DNA of 64,000 bases from the NCBI GenBank assembly GCA_016630955.3, contig CM049992.1, positions 434,001 to 498,000 on the forward strand, in the 5' to 3' direction. Source of the DNA: Didymella arachidicola (Eukaryota; Ascomycota; Dothideomycetes; Pleosporales; Didymellaceae). Shown here piece after piece: positions 33,851 through 44,384 of the stretch. The notes under the pieces are model-generated. The model worked only from the letters and a program-made list of their open reading frames with translations. It was not told the DNA's origin and made no database searches. Position numbers and translations under genes: made by a program. Position 1 is the first letter of the stretch. Each line of letters opens with the position of its first letter.

Positions 33851-35276
33851 CTACAAACGACTTTGGATCTTCTCGAGAGTATCGCCCAAGGCGTACTCAT
33901 TGCGCACAGTCTTGGACCTGACCTTGTCTCCGTCTTCTTTCGTCACATACCGAGCTTCTACAGCTGGATTGTAATCGAACTGACTGGTCCTCTTGACGTC
34001 TTCATCGCTCATCTTAACAGCCTTTTGTCCGTCTGCACGCTTGTATATCGTGATGACAACTGCTCCACCCAAACCAAGGTTGTGCTGAAGGGCGACGTCT
34101 GAAGAGTCAACCAGTCGATTGTTTGCCCATCCACGAAGCTGCCATGTCAGCTCTGCACACTGCGCAAGACCAGTGGCACCAAGAGGATGTCCTTTGCTGA
34201 TGAGGCCGCCAGAGGGGTTCACTATAGGCCCTCTGCCACCGTACGTGATGTCGCCATTGCGCACCATCATGTGTGCTCTTCCAGGCTCGCTAAAACCCAG
34301 ACCTTCCAGGAGGATCAGCTCATTCGCCGAGAAACAGTCGTGCAATTCGGTGACCTTGACATCTTTTGGGCTTACTCCAGCTTCCTTGAACGCTGCTTGT
34401 GCAGCACGCTTGGTCATGTCGTAGCCAACGAGGTCCATTGGCGATTTCGAGTAGAGCTGTGGAGAGTCTGTGAGCAGACTTTGACCAGCCATCAGAATAG
34501 CCTGGCTCTTCAAATTTGGTCGTGCATCCAGGAACTTCTGACTGACTATGACTGCTGCCCCTGCGCCATCACTCGTTGGGCTGCATTGCAGTTTAGTAAG
34601 TGGATAGTGAATCATGGGTGATTTCTCAATATGCTCCAGGGTATACATATCTCTAAACTGTGCATATGGGTTCTTTTGGCTGTGTAGATGCGAAATTCTG
34701 GCGATCTCGGCGAAATCGCGCGCTTCGGCACCATACTTCTCCATGTACTCCTTCCCAGCATTGGCGAAGTACTGGGCATTTGGCGGGCTCTTGTCAATAC
34801 CTCGTGTGTCAGCCATCATCCGCATCGAAAGACCCATGGGCGAGGGACGATCGCTCCAAGTAGACTTGATGGAGCCCGGTTGCATCTGCTCGAAGCCAAT
34901 CACAAGTGCACAGTCGATGGCACCATTCTTGATCAGAGTTTGAGCAAGATACAGACCAGTAGAGCCCGTAGCACAAGCGTTATTAGTGTTGTAGATTGGA
35001 ATGCTATTTGTTGTCAGTAAAGGTTAGATTACGTCTCAACATAACATACGTGCTCATGCCAAATTGATAGAAGATCCTTTGTCCACTTGTGGTGTCTCCG
35101 TAACAGTAGCACGCCACTCCGGTTTCCACATCATCGTAGTTGATCTGAGCATCCAGCATCGCCTTCACTCCAGCCTCATATCCCATTTCTGGGTAAGCAC
35201 GCTGCTGTCGTGGCTTGATGAACTTGGTTATTCCCACACCAAGCACATATGCTGGAACATTGTTCTTTGGTGCCAT
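33851..35276 (-). CDS. SCPx-type thiolase with peroxisomal signal
   Basis: Acetyl-CoA acyltransferase of the sterol-carrier-protein-X group (lipid-transfer thiolase), cleaving 3-oxoacyl-CoA including methyl-branched chains. Exons 35050-35276 and 33851-35003 (46-bp intron), 459 residues; the join reads FGMSTIPIYNTNNACATG. The start at 35276 (MAPKNNVPAYVLGVGITKF) is the usual one for the family. Nucleophilic Cys is in NNACATGS (about residue 86), with HDCFSANELI and the C-terminal NPSGGLISKGHPLGATG block supplying the active-site His. The protein ends EKIQSRL: SRL is a standard type-1 peroxisomal targeting signal. No SCP2 domain is attached, as is common in fungi. In this neighbourhood it could act on the product of the carboxylase or of a branched-chain beta-oxidation step. 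Confidence 0.9.
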
Positions 35277-35611
35277 TGTCAAGTGTTTTTTAAGTATTTT
35301 TTAGTAGAAGACTTGATCAGAGAAAATGCTTGCAGCGCATTCCAGCGTGATGCGCATCTCATGATGGATGGAAGTGAGTAGGCACGCGCGACGGGCCGAG
35401 GTTGGCAATTTCCCCACCTTTTGTCTTCAAGTCGCAGCCGAAGTTTCGACTCGTTCGTGCAATTGGAACTAAGGCTACGCGGTGGACGTCTTTGTAACGA
35501 CTTTTGCGCCGCTCTGTTATCAAATGGATCAGAGAAGTCGTGAGTGCACACGATGTGCCACGGAAGCTGTTGATGACGTATCTCACTTGGGCATAGACCA
35601 AGGGCGAGTGA
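35277..35611. other. intergenic region
   Basis: Upstream region of the thiolase gene; nothing else recognised. Confidence 0.4.
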
Positions 35612-36046
35612 AGCGAACTCGCTACCCTCGAGGCGCATAGGCGGCCTGGTTCATCAGGTCTCAAGCGCAAGCCATTTGACTTCCTTACGAGGGATCAGCA
35701 GACGAAAGTGCAGAGGAAGCAAACTAGAAGGGCAAACGGACAAGCAGCCATCGAAAGAGGTAGCAACCACAAGGTGTTGGCTCGCTGAGAACGCAATAAG
35801 CGCAACTTAGAGAAGAGACAGTCATTGCGACTAAATAAAGAGGATACCGACGCAGCAGCAGCAGTTCGCCACGCAACTAAGGTTCAAGAAGACCGATTCT
35901 AGGATCTATACCGCAACGCCATCGAGGAGTGCCAGCTGGCTGTTAACAACTTTGTAGTCGCCATTACTACCAAGTACGGCAACGACGAGGAGGGCATCAA
36001 GCTAAAAGAGAAGCTTGCACACGAAGTTTTAAAATATCGAATATGA
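35612..36046 (+). pseudogene. degraded coding remnant with two internal stops
   Basis: One plus-strand frame reads as protein for about 145 codons: Arg/Gly-rich then RDQQTKVQRKQTRRANGQAA, a charged stretch KRNLEKRQSLRLNKEDTDAAA, and YRNAIEECQLAVNNFVVAIT to a final TGA at 36044. It is broken by TGA at 35786 (consistent with CGA to TGA) and TAG at 35900 (consistent with CAG to TAG, the CpA change typical of RIP). The Lys/Arg/Glu-rich part resembles C-terminal regions of pogo-like transposases in character only. No intact gene remains, and no terminal repeats were found around it. Confidence 0.5.
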
Positions 36047-36048
36047 AT

Positions 36049-37284
36049 TCGTGACTGCTTGAGCAGGTAAGCGGCACTGATGATTCTATGTTACTAGACA
36101 CTAACCTACCATAGCGGATCCGCAACGGATCGTCCTGAGCGCCCATCAACCTCATTCCTTGGCTTCGTTTCTTTTACCACTGATTCAAGAGACAGCCCAG
36201 GTCGTCCAAGTAGCTTCCCATATTCAATTTTGGCAGTACTGTAATTGTTATGTTCAAGTTTCGCCGACGTGGACTGCGAGTATCGCATTACTTTTCCTAC
36301 CTATGGTACAGGTGCATTTCCTTGGACCCACTGTCAATGATCAGCACCAGGAGCATTGCTGTAGCCGCGTGCGTTGAGTTGCGCTATCGTCAAATGCCAG
36401 CCTGGCGACCGGATTTAACATTATCCATCTGCTGCGTCTCCGCATGGTCTCTTCCGCTTCCGTTCGTCCCCGTTTCGCCGCTTATCCATCTCGTCTATGC
36501 ACTTTTCAATGGGGTCGTCTTCTTTTTCAACGCATGCGGCGGCATAACGTTGACCTGTCGTCTTTTTTCATAAACTACACATGAAATGGCTCCAGTACAG
36601 GCCATACTTCTTTAGTAGGTATTGCGCAGTGAGGTCATGGTAGATTTAACCAGGCTGTTGACAGTTCATGAGATTGCGAAGGTGAACGTCTCCTGCGGCA
36701 CTCGAGTCGGTTGTGCGTTTCAAACGGAACGGGTCAAACAACGAGAATTCGCACTGACACCCGAAATACCTTTTGCCGAACCCGATAAAATCCCGTTCGC
36801 GAATGACAGAACCCCTAATGAGCGTTATGGAGCCAAGCATCTCCGATCTCCACAAAAATTTTCAGCCGCTTGCGTGGTTCTTAATTAACTCCCGGCGCTG
36901 GGCTCCGCTCCATTGAACGGGCTTGACATCTTTAGCGTCGTTGGAAAACCGCGTTCCTGGGTTGCATCGTCTAGAAGCCGGGCTACCGTCTTTGCGAGGC
37001 TGCATCGTGAGCTTGTTTTCTGGATCATGGTTTGCGGAAGGATTTGATCCTGGGTTTGAAAGAAGGAGGGTTGCTTGGACCCGCTCTGGCCAAGAATCAG
37101 TTACCATACATAACAGGTCATCGCACCCTTCCAAAAGCTCACCAACTTGCTTGTACATTCTTTTGTTCTTTCGTCCATCCTTTCGTTCATCCATTCTTTA
37201 CAGCCTTGACGGCTTTGCCATTCATTTCGTAGGCCGCGCCTGCATATCACACTCCTTTCTTCGAACAACACCAGCATCGTCGCA
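36049..37284. other. intergenic region, CDH promoter side
   Basis: No gene supported. The last 150 bases before the cellobiose dehydrogenase start are strongly pyrimidine-rich with repeated ttcgtccatcc-type words, as in leaders of highly expressed fungal genes. Confidence 0.45.
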
Positions 37285-40053
37285 ATGGCACGCTCTTTCA
37301 TCCTTTCTACAGCGCTCTTCACGCTCCAAGCCTTTGCGCAAACATCTTCCTCCTACACAGACGCCAAGACTGGCATCGATTTTCGTGGTTACACCAACGC
37401 GTTGACCGGCTTCACCTTCGGTATTGCTCTTCCTGAGAACCCCACGACCGACTTCATTGCTCAGATCCAGGCCCCTATCACCAATGGCGGCGGTTGGGCT
37501 GGTTTCAGCATGGGTCAATCTATGACTGGCAATCCGCTCGTCGTCGCATGGCCTAATGATGGTGAGGTCGTCTCTTCCTTCAGGATGGCTACGGGCTACA
37601 CAAACCCAGCAATCGCCAAAGGCGACTTCATCATGAACCCTATCCCTGATGGCACATACGTCAACGACACTGCTTTCTCGTATACCTTCCTGTGCAAGAA
37701 CTGTATCAGCGACGATGTCGCCAAGGGTCTTGTCATCTACGACTCTTCCAGTACCAACATTGTCGGTTGGGCTATGTCTGACGGCCCTCTGACCGATCCC
37801 GCCACTGCTGGCTCTACCCTGACCTACCACTCTGCTGGTTTCGGTGCATTTGGTCTGCCCATGTCCAACGCTACCAGCGCGAAGTACGACACCTGGGCAG
37901 CCATGGCTGTCGAGGGAAGCTCCGGCTCAGGCTCTGGATCTGGCAACTCGACCACGCCTATTGGCGGCGGCAACTCGACCACGCCTGTCACTGGTAACTA
38001 TCCAGCCACCATTGCCAACGCTACATATGATTATATCGTTGCCGGTGCCGGTCCCGCTGGTATCATCGCTGCTGAGAGAATTGCTGAGAGCGGCGCCTCT
38101 GTTCTGCTGATCGAGCGCGGTGGTCCTTCATACGGCTTCACGGGCTACACCAAAAACCTGTCCTGGAATGACACCGTTTCGATGTACGACGTTCCCGGTT
38201 ACGGTTACTACCTCAGTGATGTTGGCACACCTGCTTACTGCGATGATACCGCAGACATGGCTGGCTGCCTCCTCGGTGGAGGTACCAGTGTCAACGCCAT
38301 GATGTTCGTCAGGCCCCAGGAACGTGACTGGGACGACAAGTGGCCTACAGGCTGGAAATCTGCAGATGTCGCTGCTGCTGCTGACCGTGTCTGGGAGCGC
38401 AATCCTGGACAGACCTACGGCAGTGGAGATGGCAAGCGTTACAACGACGAGGCTTACGAGGTCCTTTCCAAGTTCTTCACTGCTCAAGGCTGGGCTGAGA
38501 CCGACTTCATCAAGGACCCCAATTCCAAGACTGATGTTTTCGGTCACCCTCCCTGGAACGTCGCCAACGGTCTGCGCTCCGGACCCGTCAGAACCTATCT
38601 CCCTCTTGCCGAGAAGCTTGACAACTTCAAGCTCATGATGAACACCAAGGTCATCCGTGCCGTCCGTGATGGATCGTCTGTATCAGGTATTGAGATTGAG
38701 ACCGCCGACAAGCAGCGTGTCATCTACAACATCAATGCCGGCGGTAGCGTCATCCTCGCCGCTGGCTCTATGTCCACTCCTCGCATCCTTTTCAATTCTG
38801 GTATCGGCCCTGCCGAGCAACTCAAAATCGTCCAGTCCGGTAGCAGCGGTGTCACACTTCCCGCCGAGGCTGACTGGATCGAACTTCCCGTTGGTGCTGA
38901 GATCAAGGACCACCCTATCTTCACCGTCCAGTTCACCACTAGCACCAACATGTCCTCGACCCCCGAGTCCGTTCTCACTGAGCCCGATCAGACCAACATC
39001 GACCTTTTCGCTAAGGGCTCCGGTATTTTGGCTCAGTCCGGTCAGCGTCTCAACTGGTGGTCGTCCGTCAAGACCTCCAAGGGTAACGAGGTTTTTTTCC
39101 AAGGTACCTGCAATGGACCCAAGGACAACACCATCCAGATGAAGGTCTACATCACCCATGGTGCCCAGTCCGTCGGTGAGCTAGGTATCACTGCTGAGGG
39201 CGCCACCGAATTCATTACCAACCCCCACATGACCTCTGAGGAGGATACCGAGGCTATCACCATGATGATGGACCGTCTTCTCCAGATGACTAGTGGCTCC
39301 AACTCAACTCTCAGCATCGTCGCACCCACCGGCGTGTCTAACGTTACGGCCGCTGATCTGATCAAGACTTTCAAGACCGGCAGCCATTACGTTGGAACCG
39401 CCAAGATTGGTACAGAGGGCGACGCTGGTGTTGTTGTTGACACCAACACCAAGGTCTACGGCACAGATAACCTTTTCGTTGTTGACGCTTCCATTCACCC
39501 TGATCTACCTACCGGTAATACCCAGGCTATCGTCATGGTTGCTGCTGAAGCCGCCGCTGCTAAGATCCTTGCTCTTGGCGGCAGCAACGCGACCACACCT
39601 TCCACCCCCGCCAACTCTGCTGCTGCTGAGGCCACCAGCGCCGTTGCTATCCCTAGCAACACCAGTTCTCCCGATGTTTCCTCCGCAGCTCCTGCCAGCA
39701 CTGGCTTGACTGTTGCCACCTCAGCTCCTGTTGCTTCCTCGCCTGCTGCATCTGCTACTCCTTCTGCGCCCGTGGAGTCTGCCGCTCCTCCCTCGCCGGC
39801 TGAGTCTGCTCCTGCCTCGCCGGCTGAGTCCGCCCCTGCATCATCAGTCGCTGGAGCCTACGAACGCTGCGGTGGCATTGGCTTTACTGGCCCAACAACC
39901 TGCGCCCAGGGCTGGACCTGCAAGAAGCAGAACGAGTACTACAGCCAGTGCCTTCAAGGCAACTCTCGCCGTGAGAGCACTCCTGTAGTACGTCGCGACA
40001 TCAAGAAGCTCAATCGCGTTGCGCAGAGAGCGACGTCCCTTGACGTGTACTAG
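37285..40053 (+). CDS. cellobiose dehydrogenase with CBM1
   Basis: Secreted flavocytochrome that oxidises cellobiose and passes electrons to lytic polysaccharide monooxygenases. Single exon, 922 residues. Signal peptide MARSFILSTALFTLQAFA. Cytochrome domain (about 20-210): the Met heme ligand lies in WAGFSMGQSM and the His ligand in LTYHSAGFG. A Gly/Ser/Thr linker follows. The GMC flavin domain (about 240-770) starts with YIVAGAGPAGIIAAERIAE (FAD motif), then GCLLGGGTSVNAMMFVRP; the catalytic His is in KTGSHYVGTAKIG and Asn in DLPTGNTQAIVM. A long Ala/Ser/Pro linker leads to a fungal cellulose-binding module with YERCGGIGFTGPTTCAQGW and its conserved cysteines. This order marks a CBM-bearing ascomycete (class IIA-like) CDH. 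Unusually, about 30 basic residues follow the CBM (GNSRRESTPVVRRDIKKL). Confidence 0.96.
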   Translation: MARSFILSTALFTLQAFAQTSSSYTDAKTGIDFRGYTNALTGFTFGIALPENPTTDFIAQIQAPITNGGGWAGFSMGQSMTGNPLVVAWPNDGEVVSSFRMATGYTNPAIAKGDFIMNPIPDGTYVNDTAFSYTFLCKNCISDDVAKGLVIYDSSSTNIVGWAMSDGPLTDPATAGSTLTYHSAGFGAFGLPMSNATSAKYDTWAAMAVEGSSGSGSGSGNSTTPIGGGNSTTPVTGNYPATIANATYDYIVAGAGPAGIIAAERIAESGASVLLIERGGPSYGFTGYTKNLSWNDTVSMYDVPGYGYYLSDVGTPAYCDDTADMAGCLLGGGTSVNAMMFVRPQERDWDDKWPTGWKSADVAAAADRVWERNPGQTYGSGDGKRYNDEAYEVLSKFFTAQGWAETDFIKDPNSKTDVFGHPPWNVANGLRSGPVRTYLPLAEKLDNFKLMMNTKVIRAVRDGSSVSGIEIETADKQRVIYNINAGGSVILAAGSMSTPRILFNSGIGPAEQLKIVQSGSSGVTLPAEADWIELPVGAEIKDHPIFTVQFTTSTNMSSTPESVLTEPDQTNIDLFAKGSGILAQSGQRLNWWSSVKTSKGNEVFFQGTCNGPKDNTIQMKVYITHGAQSVGELGITAEGATEFITNPHMTSEEDTEAITMMMDRLLQMTSGSNSTLSIVAPTGVSNVTAADLIKTFKTGSHYVGTAKIGTEGDAGVVVDTNTKVYGTDNLFVVDASIHPDLPTGNTQAIVMVAAEAAAAKILALGGSNATTPSTPANSAAAEATSAVAIPSNTSSPDVSSAAPASTGLTVATSAPVASSPAASATPSAPVESAAPPSPAESAPASPAESAPASSVAGAYERCGGIGFTGPTTCAQGWTCKKQNEYYSQCLQGNSRRESTPVVRRDIKKLNRVAQRATSLDVY

Positions 40054-42268
40054 ATACTGGTACAGTGAGGGTATGAAGCTACGGAAAAGTCATTTTGGGT
40101 CTTCTTGTATATAAGCAAATCCGATTTAATTCAGTTCAAACCTCACTCTTCGAACTGTGACGCAAATGCGGAAATGTTACTAACACGTGCCATTCACGCT
40201 TGTTGCCCATTTGGGTAATGAGTCAGCAGTCGTATGCTTGAATAGCTCCGACGCAAACAGCAAAGCGTCATCTTCGCATCGACGATCATTTTGTGGTTGA
40301 TACTATGATCCGGCCCACCGGGTATTGTGCCACAAAATTAAGCGTCAGCAGATCTGTAGTGACGACGGTGTTTGTCACGGTATCGAATTGATACCTTCGC
40401 TTTTGTTACGCTGACGGCAGTAAACATCCGGAACGAGCCTCGCGGCTCCCGACATCGCCGATGGATGAGCCGCTCAGGGGCCCAAGTGGATTCTAGAGGG
40501 CTCAGGCAGAATTGCCGTAGCCAATCGTACGACGTATAGGTAGTTTGTCAAACAGAACGGTCTGCGCCCCAATCATAGCGTCCAATGGAACATTTTACGC
40601 GCGCTAAGATCGGGCAGGCAAGTTTGCTGCGAAGGGACGTTGGGCTTTTTTGATCATCAACGACAAACAGCGAGAAATCAGTTTTTGGAAATATCACCAC
40701 AAAAAGCATCAAAACTACCTGCCAGTGGTCGCAACAGTCTCTGCAGACCATCGCGCGTCCTCCTGCGTTGTTTTGGCACCTGTAGAGTCGCTTTTGCGGC
40801 ACTGGTAGGCACAGACAGACAAAATCTGCGAGCAAGCTACTCAACATGACACGCCCACCAAATGCAGCGGCAGCCATCTAGCCACAACACAGCAACGCAA
40901 GACGCGACGACGAAGCCCAGACACCCCTTGAGAACCACGATTACAATACACGCACAATAGTCACTGATGGGCTTTCCGGTAAGCCCATCGCCAACCGACA
41001 ATGTCTGCAACGTCCCACATCGACGAGCCCTCGGGCCCAACAGCATCACCTCTCACGCGAACCACCTCACAGACATCCCGGCATGCTACCATTGGTGCCA
41101 CAACACACTTACAGATCACCAGACAGCCTCGCCCACTGTCGCCCCACGTGTTGGAGGAGTGGTGCCCCTTCGACACAACCGACAAGGTCTGAGGAGATTC
41201 GCGCGAGAGCTCTGGTGCTCAGTAGGCTCGACGGCACGCACGAGCGGAGCATCGCTCCTGTGAAGCCGCGTTACGACGAAATGCTGCTGCCGCTGCGCCC
41301 GGTGGCAGGTCACACCACAGAACACGGCCGCGTAGGAACCTAGTGGACGGCTTCACAACACATAAAGAACATCAGAGATCAGAGATCAGAGAACATATAC
41401 GAGGCCCTGGGGGCATCGGGGCAAGCTAGCACATACGACAACTGAACGCTAGGGGGAGACTGAAGGTATTATGGATGCAAAGCATAAGGCAACTGTGCCT
41501 TTACGAGCCTTGAACGATGCTGCACATACGAGGCTTCGAGTACGGCATACATACGGAAACACAGTTCGCAGAACACAAACACAGGCAAAAGACGTCACCT
41601 CTAGAGACGGAATGTACATAGTCGTAGATAGAAGCCAGACACCGCCAGGCCTCTGGGGACAGATGGCTCTTTCGAGGGTGAAGTGGGGCGGTGCAGAGTC
41701 ACATCTGCACCGCGTCGGCTGTCTGCCACGCCTGGCATCCGGGCATAGCTGCATTTAGCGGCTGCAACCGTGTAGGAACCAATCAAATCAAACCGGTTCA
41801 CACAACTCAGAACCCAGGGCTATGCGTGGCCTGTCAGATGCAGGATCTGGTCGCAAGATCGTTGGAGCGAGGCTGTCGTGCCTGAGTGCGCGGGATCCAG
41901 ATGACACTGGGCCAGTATGTATCATGAGCGAATGCGGGATGGCTTTGTTGTGATGTTTATATAGCGTGTAAAAGCCCTCGTCATTGCCGTGAAGGTGTCA
42001 TCTATCCTGTGTCTGATATGCCATTGGTGTTGCGTCGGTCTACGCAGCTTCGGTAAAGTGCTGAATCTATCTAGGTATTCTTCCAAATGCTCTCTTCACA
42101 TGCTTATTTACGCTCGCTTCTCTATGCAGCTTTCGTTGCCAGATGCATCATCTCGAAGGTCGTCCTTGCACTTTCCTCAAGTTTAGACTCTGTCGATGTC
42201 TACTCTCCTCGATGCGAGCGAGGAGGTTCAAGACACCACTGTCATCACCTTGAGCTGGTGCAGCACGC
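40054..42268. other. intergenic region
   Basis: 2.2 kb with no firmly supported gene. 40900-41350 is open in several frames on both strands at once, which argues for composition rather than coding; the stem-loop and small frames there are listed separately. A short tandem repeat (agatcag) occurs near 41372-41390. Confidence 0.45.
40966..41343 (+). other. stem-loop and two abutting small frames
   Basis: A perfect 9-bp stem (gatgggctt / aagcccatc, 40966-40974 and 40981-40989) with a 6-base loop lies 11 bases before an ATG at 41001. That frame encodes 63 residues (MSATSHIDEPSGPTASPL ... EEWCPFDTTDKV) and stops at TGA 41190-41192. Reading one base further on, the next frame is open from there to 41343 (EEIRARALVLSRLDGTHERS ... 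RYDEMLLPLRPV). Either a frameshifted gene or chance; other frames are open here too. Confidence 0.2.
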
Positions 42269-44384
42269 TTAAAATTCCTCCACTCTAATCCGAACGTACG
42301 AGTCCGCGTTACTCACGTAACCTCTAAAAGAGGGCCCGACAGACCAGTTTGATAGGTCACGCAAGGAGTTCTGTAGGCTGTCAGCGTGGTTGATCTGGCG
42401 ATAACATAAGCAGTGATTGTGTTACGAGATCTCGCGAATCTCGATGCGAGGCTATCGACTCGCACAAACATCGATGGAAAGTGACATACCCTTGCAGATG
42501 GGCAGAGATCTGCGAGACCTGTCTCCTCGACTCTGTGGATGGGATCGCCAGTCGGGAATGACCAGTCGCACCGCAAAGTGTTGCTCATATCCATCAGCCA
42601 TTCCATGCGCTCTTGCATCGCCGGAATCTGCACAGCAAGCTCGCGGAAAGCAGGCCAGGGGACGTAATCGAGCATGTTGATATGCGGCATGAATAATTGG
42701 TTTGGTCTGCATTGCGGACTGTAAGCGGAGTATGTTGGGAAGTGGTCGAAATTTTCTTACGTTGGACGCAGCCACTCTGGAATCCTCTCATATGTCTCTG
42801 GCGAAGGCGATATCATCCACCGCATGAGATACCAGAAGACATACATATATGAGAAACAGGTGAAATCGTTTCCTGTAGTACCATTAGACCGATTCGAGTC
42901 AAAATAGATCATAAACTGCATAGCTAGCACATTAAAATTGGGCTAGACATACCTTTGAGCATCACACTGTGCACCATTCCAGCTGCCCATCTTGACAGGG
43001 TTCCAGCATTGTTGAACACCTCCTCGTCAAACAGAGCTGCAATATTGGGATGGGTTTCAATGACAGACTCTATTGGGTTCCCAGAATCCAGCATGAGGAC
43101 GGCTTCCTGGAGAATATTTGAGAAGGCGAGCTTGATGGTGCCGGGGTCTGGTCTTGTGCTAACGGTCATCATTGCCCAGGTCGGCAGGAATAAATTGTTA
43201 ACCTGTGTGTTTTGAATATCTTCTGGATAGTTATTGGCTCTCACGCTGCTGGAGAAAGGAAGGTTACCGAACAAATTGCGCAGGTTGAGGTTAGGATGTA
43301 CCCGTATCGTATTGACGATTGCCTGACGACTGCGAAGATGGGTGGCGTGTATAGACCTGACGGTCTCCCCTTTCTCTGGTCTCTCCGGCTTCTCTGGTTT
43401 CTCAGATGATGGCTTGCGGCTTAGGGAAGTTTCCATTGGCGAGCCCATCGGTAATGTTCCGCCCTCGAAAAATAATCTTGGATCGAGCATCTCGTCGAAC
43501 TCATTCGCGTCGATGTCGGCATCAATGTCGTCTTCATCTTCACTGCCGATCGCAAGGAGATAATCTTGTCGGTCGAACAAGGGTGAAAGGAACTGGTGCT
43601 CACCGACCCGATCACTGCTAGGGACAAGTGACCGCCTTCTTTTGCCGGTCGACTGTGAAGAAGTTACAGTAGAGCTTGGAACTGTGGGCCAGCTGGGTCG
43701 ATGCTCTAAGGATGAAGCATGAGATGCGCTGGAATCGTGTCGCGACATCGGATTACCAACAGTATCACTCAGTGCGTTCATCGAGTCTTGACTCGCGGCG
43801 CTGGCTGAAGTACCTGTGGAATCCTGCGCCTGTAAGCTAAGGAGCATGGTCATTAAGCTGCACCACCCAGATGAGTATAGGAAATTGGCTACCTGCGTAC
43901 CTCGGTGGATTACTCACAACCATGGATGAAGTAGTCGGCGGCAAAGACTTTGCGATCATATTCATGCGCTCTCCAAGTCGGAGCCGCGCTAGCAGAGTTG
44001 ATGCTTCGATGTCGCTTCCGGAACGTAGAACGCTCATGACCCGCTCTAGCTCCTCAACTCTGCTGGACATACTCTCCCGCTTCAAAAGCTTCATGCGTTC
44101 AGCACGGGAGACGCCCTCCGCAACATCGTATTGGCAAACTAGATCGTTGTCTCCACAGCGTGTGCATCTTGGCCGTAAGCCATCACACTGGCGACGAATA
44201 AGCACCTGCCCAAACCCCTGGCACCCAAATCGACTCTCTGACTTACTTTAACCTTGCCGCTACGACATTGCACACACGCGACCGCAACTGCCTGCCGCCT
44301 TTTCCTACTTCTAGATGCTGGTCGCTGCTCACCTGGCTCATCTGAAGCTGGAGCGATAGCTTTCCATCTCTCCGGATGGTCCAT
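42269..44384 (-). CDS. Zn2Cys6 regulator with DUF3425-like C-terminus
   Basis: Six exons on the minus strand: 44247-44384, 43918-44187, 42953-43829, 42761-42872, 42490-42718 and 42269-42394, introns 59, 88, 80, 42 and 95 bp, all in phase, 583 residues. Exon 1 ends CVQCRSGKVK and joins CDGLRPRCTRCGDNDLVC, building a complete binuclear zinc cluster after a basic RSRKRRQ stretch. A dimerisation-like heptad region follows (RVEELERVMSVLRSG). The middle is Ser/Pro-rich with an acidic run (SEDEDDIDADIDAN) and a Lys/Pro/Glu repeat. The C-terminal third (WLRPTPQCRPNQLFMPHINMLD, YVPWPAFREL, CDWSF) matches the DUF3425-type domain more often seen with fungal bZIP factors. The last exon is less certain: a donor inside it (gtgagt near 42310) could lead to a different end. 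Targets unknown; the CDH gene is the nearest neighbour. Confidence 0.83.

Noticed and set aside
40548..41185. Minus-strand frames between CDH and the regulator
   Set aside because: Several frames open at once on both strands and no recognisable content.
41001..41343. ODC antizyme with +1 frameshift
   Set aside because: The TGA shift layout is suggestive, but the downstream frame is far too short and has no antizyme motif; kept only as a low-interest observation.
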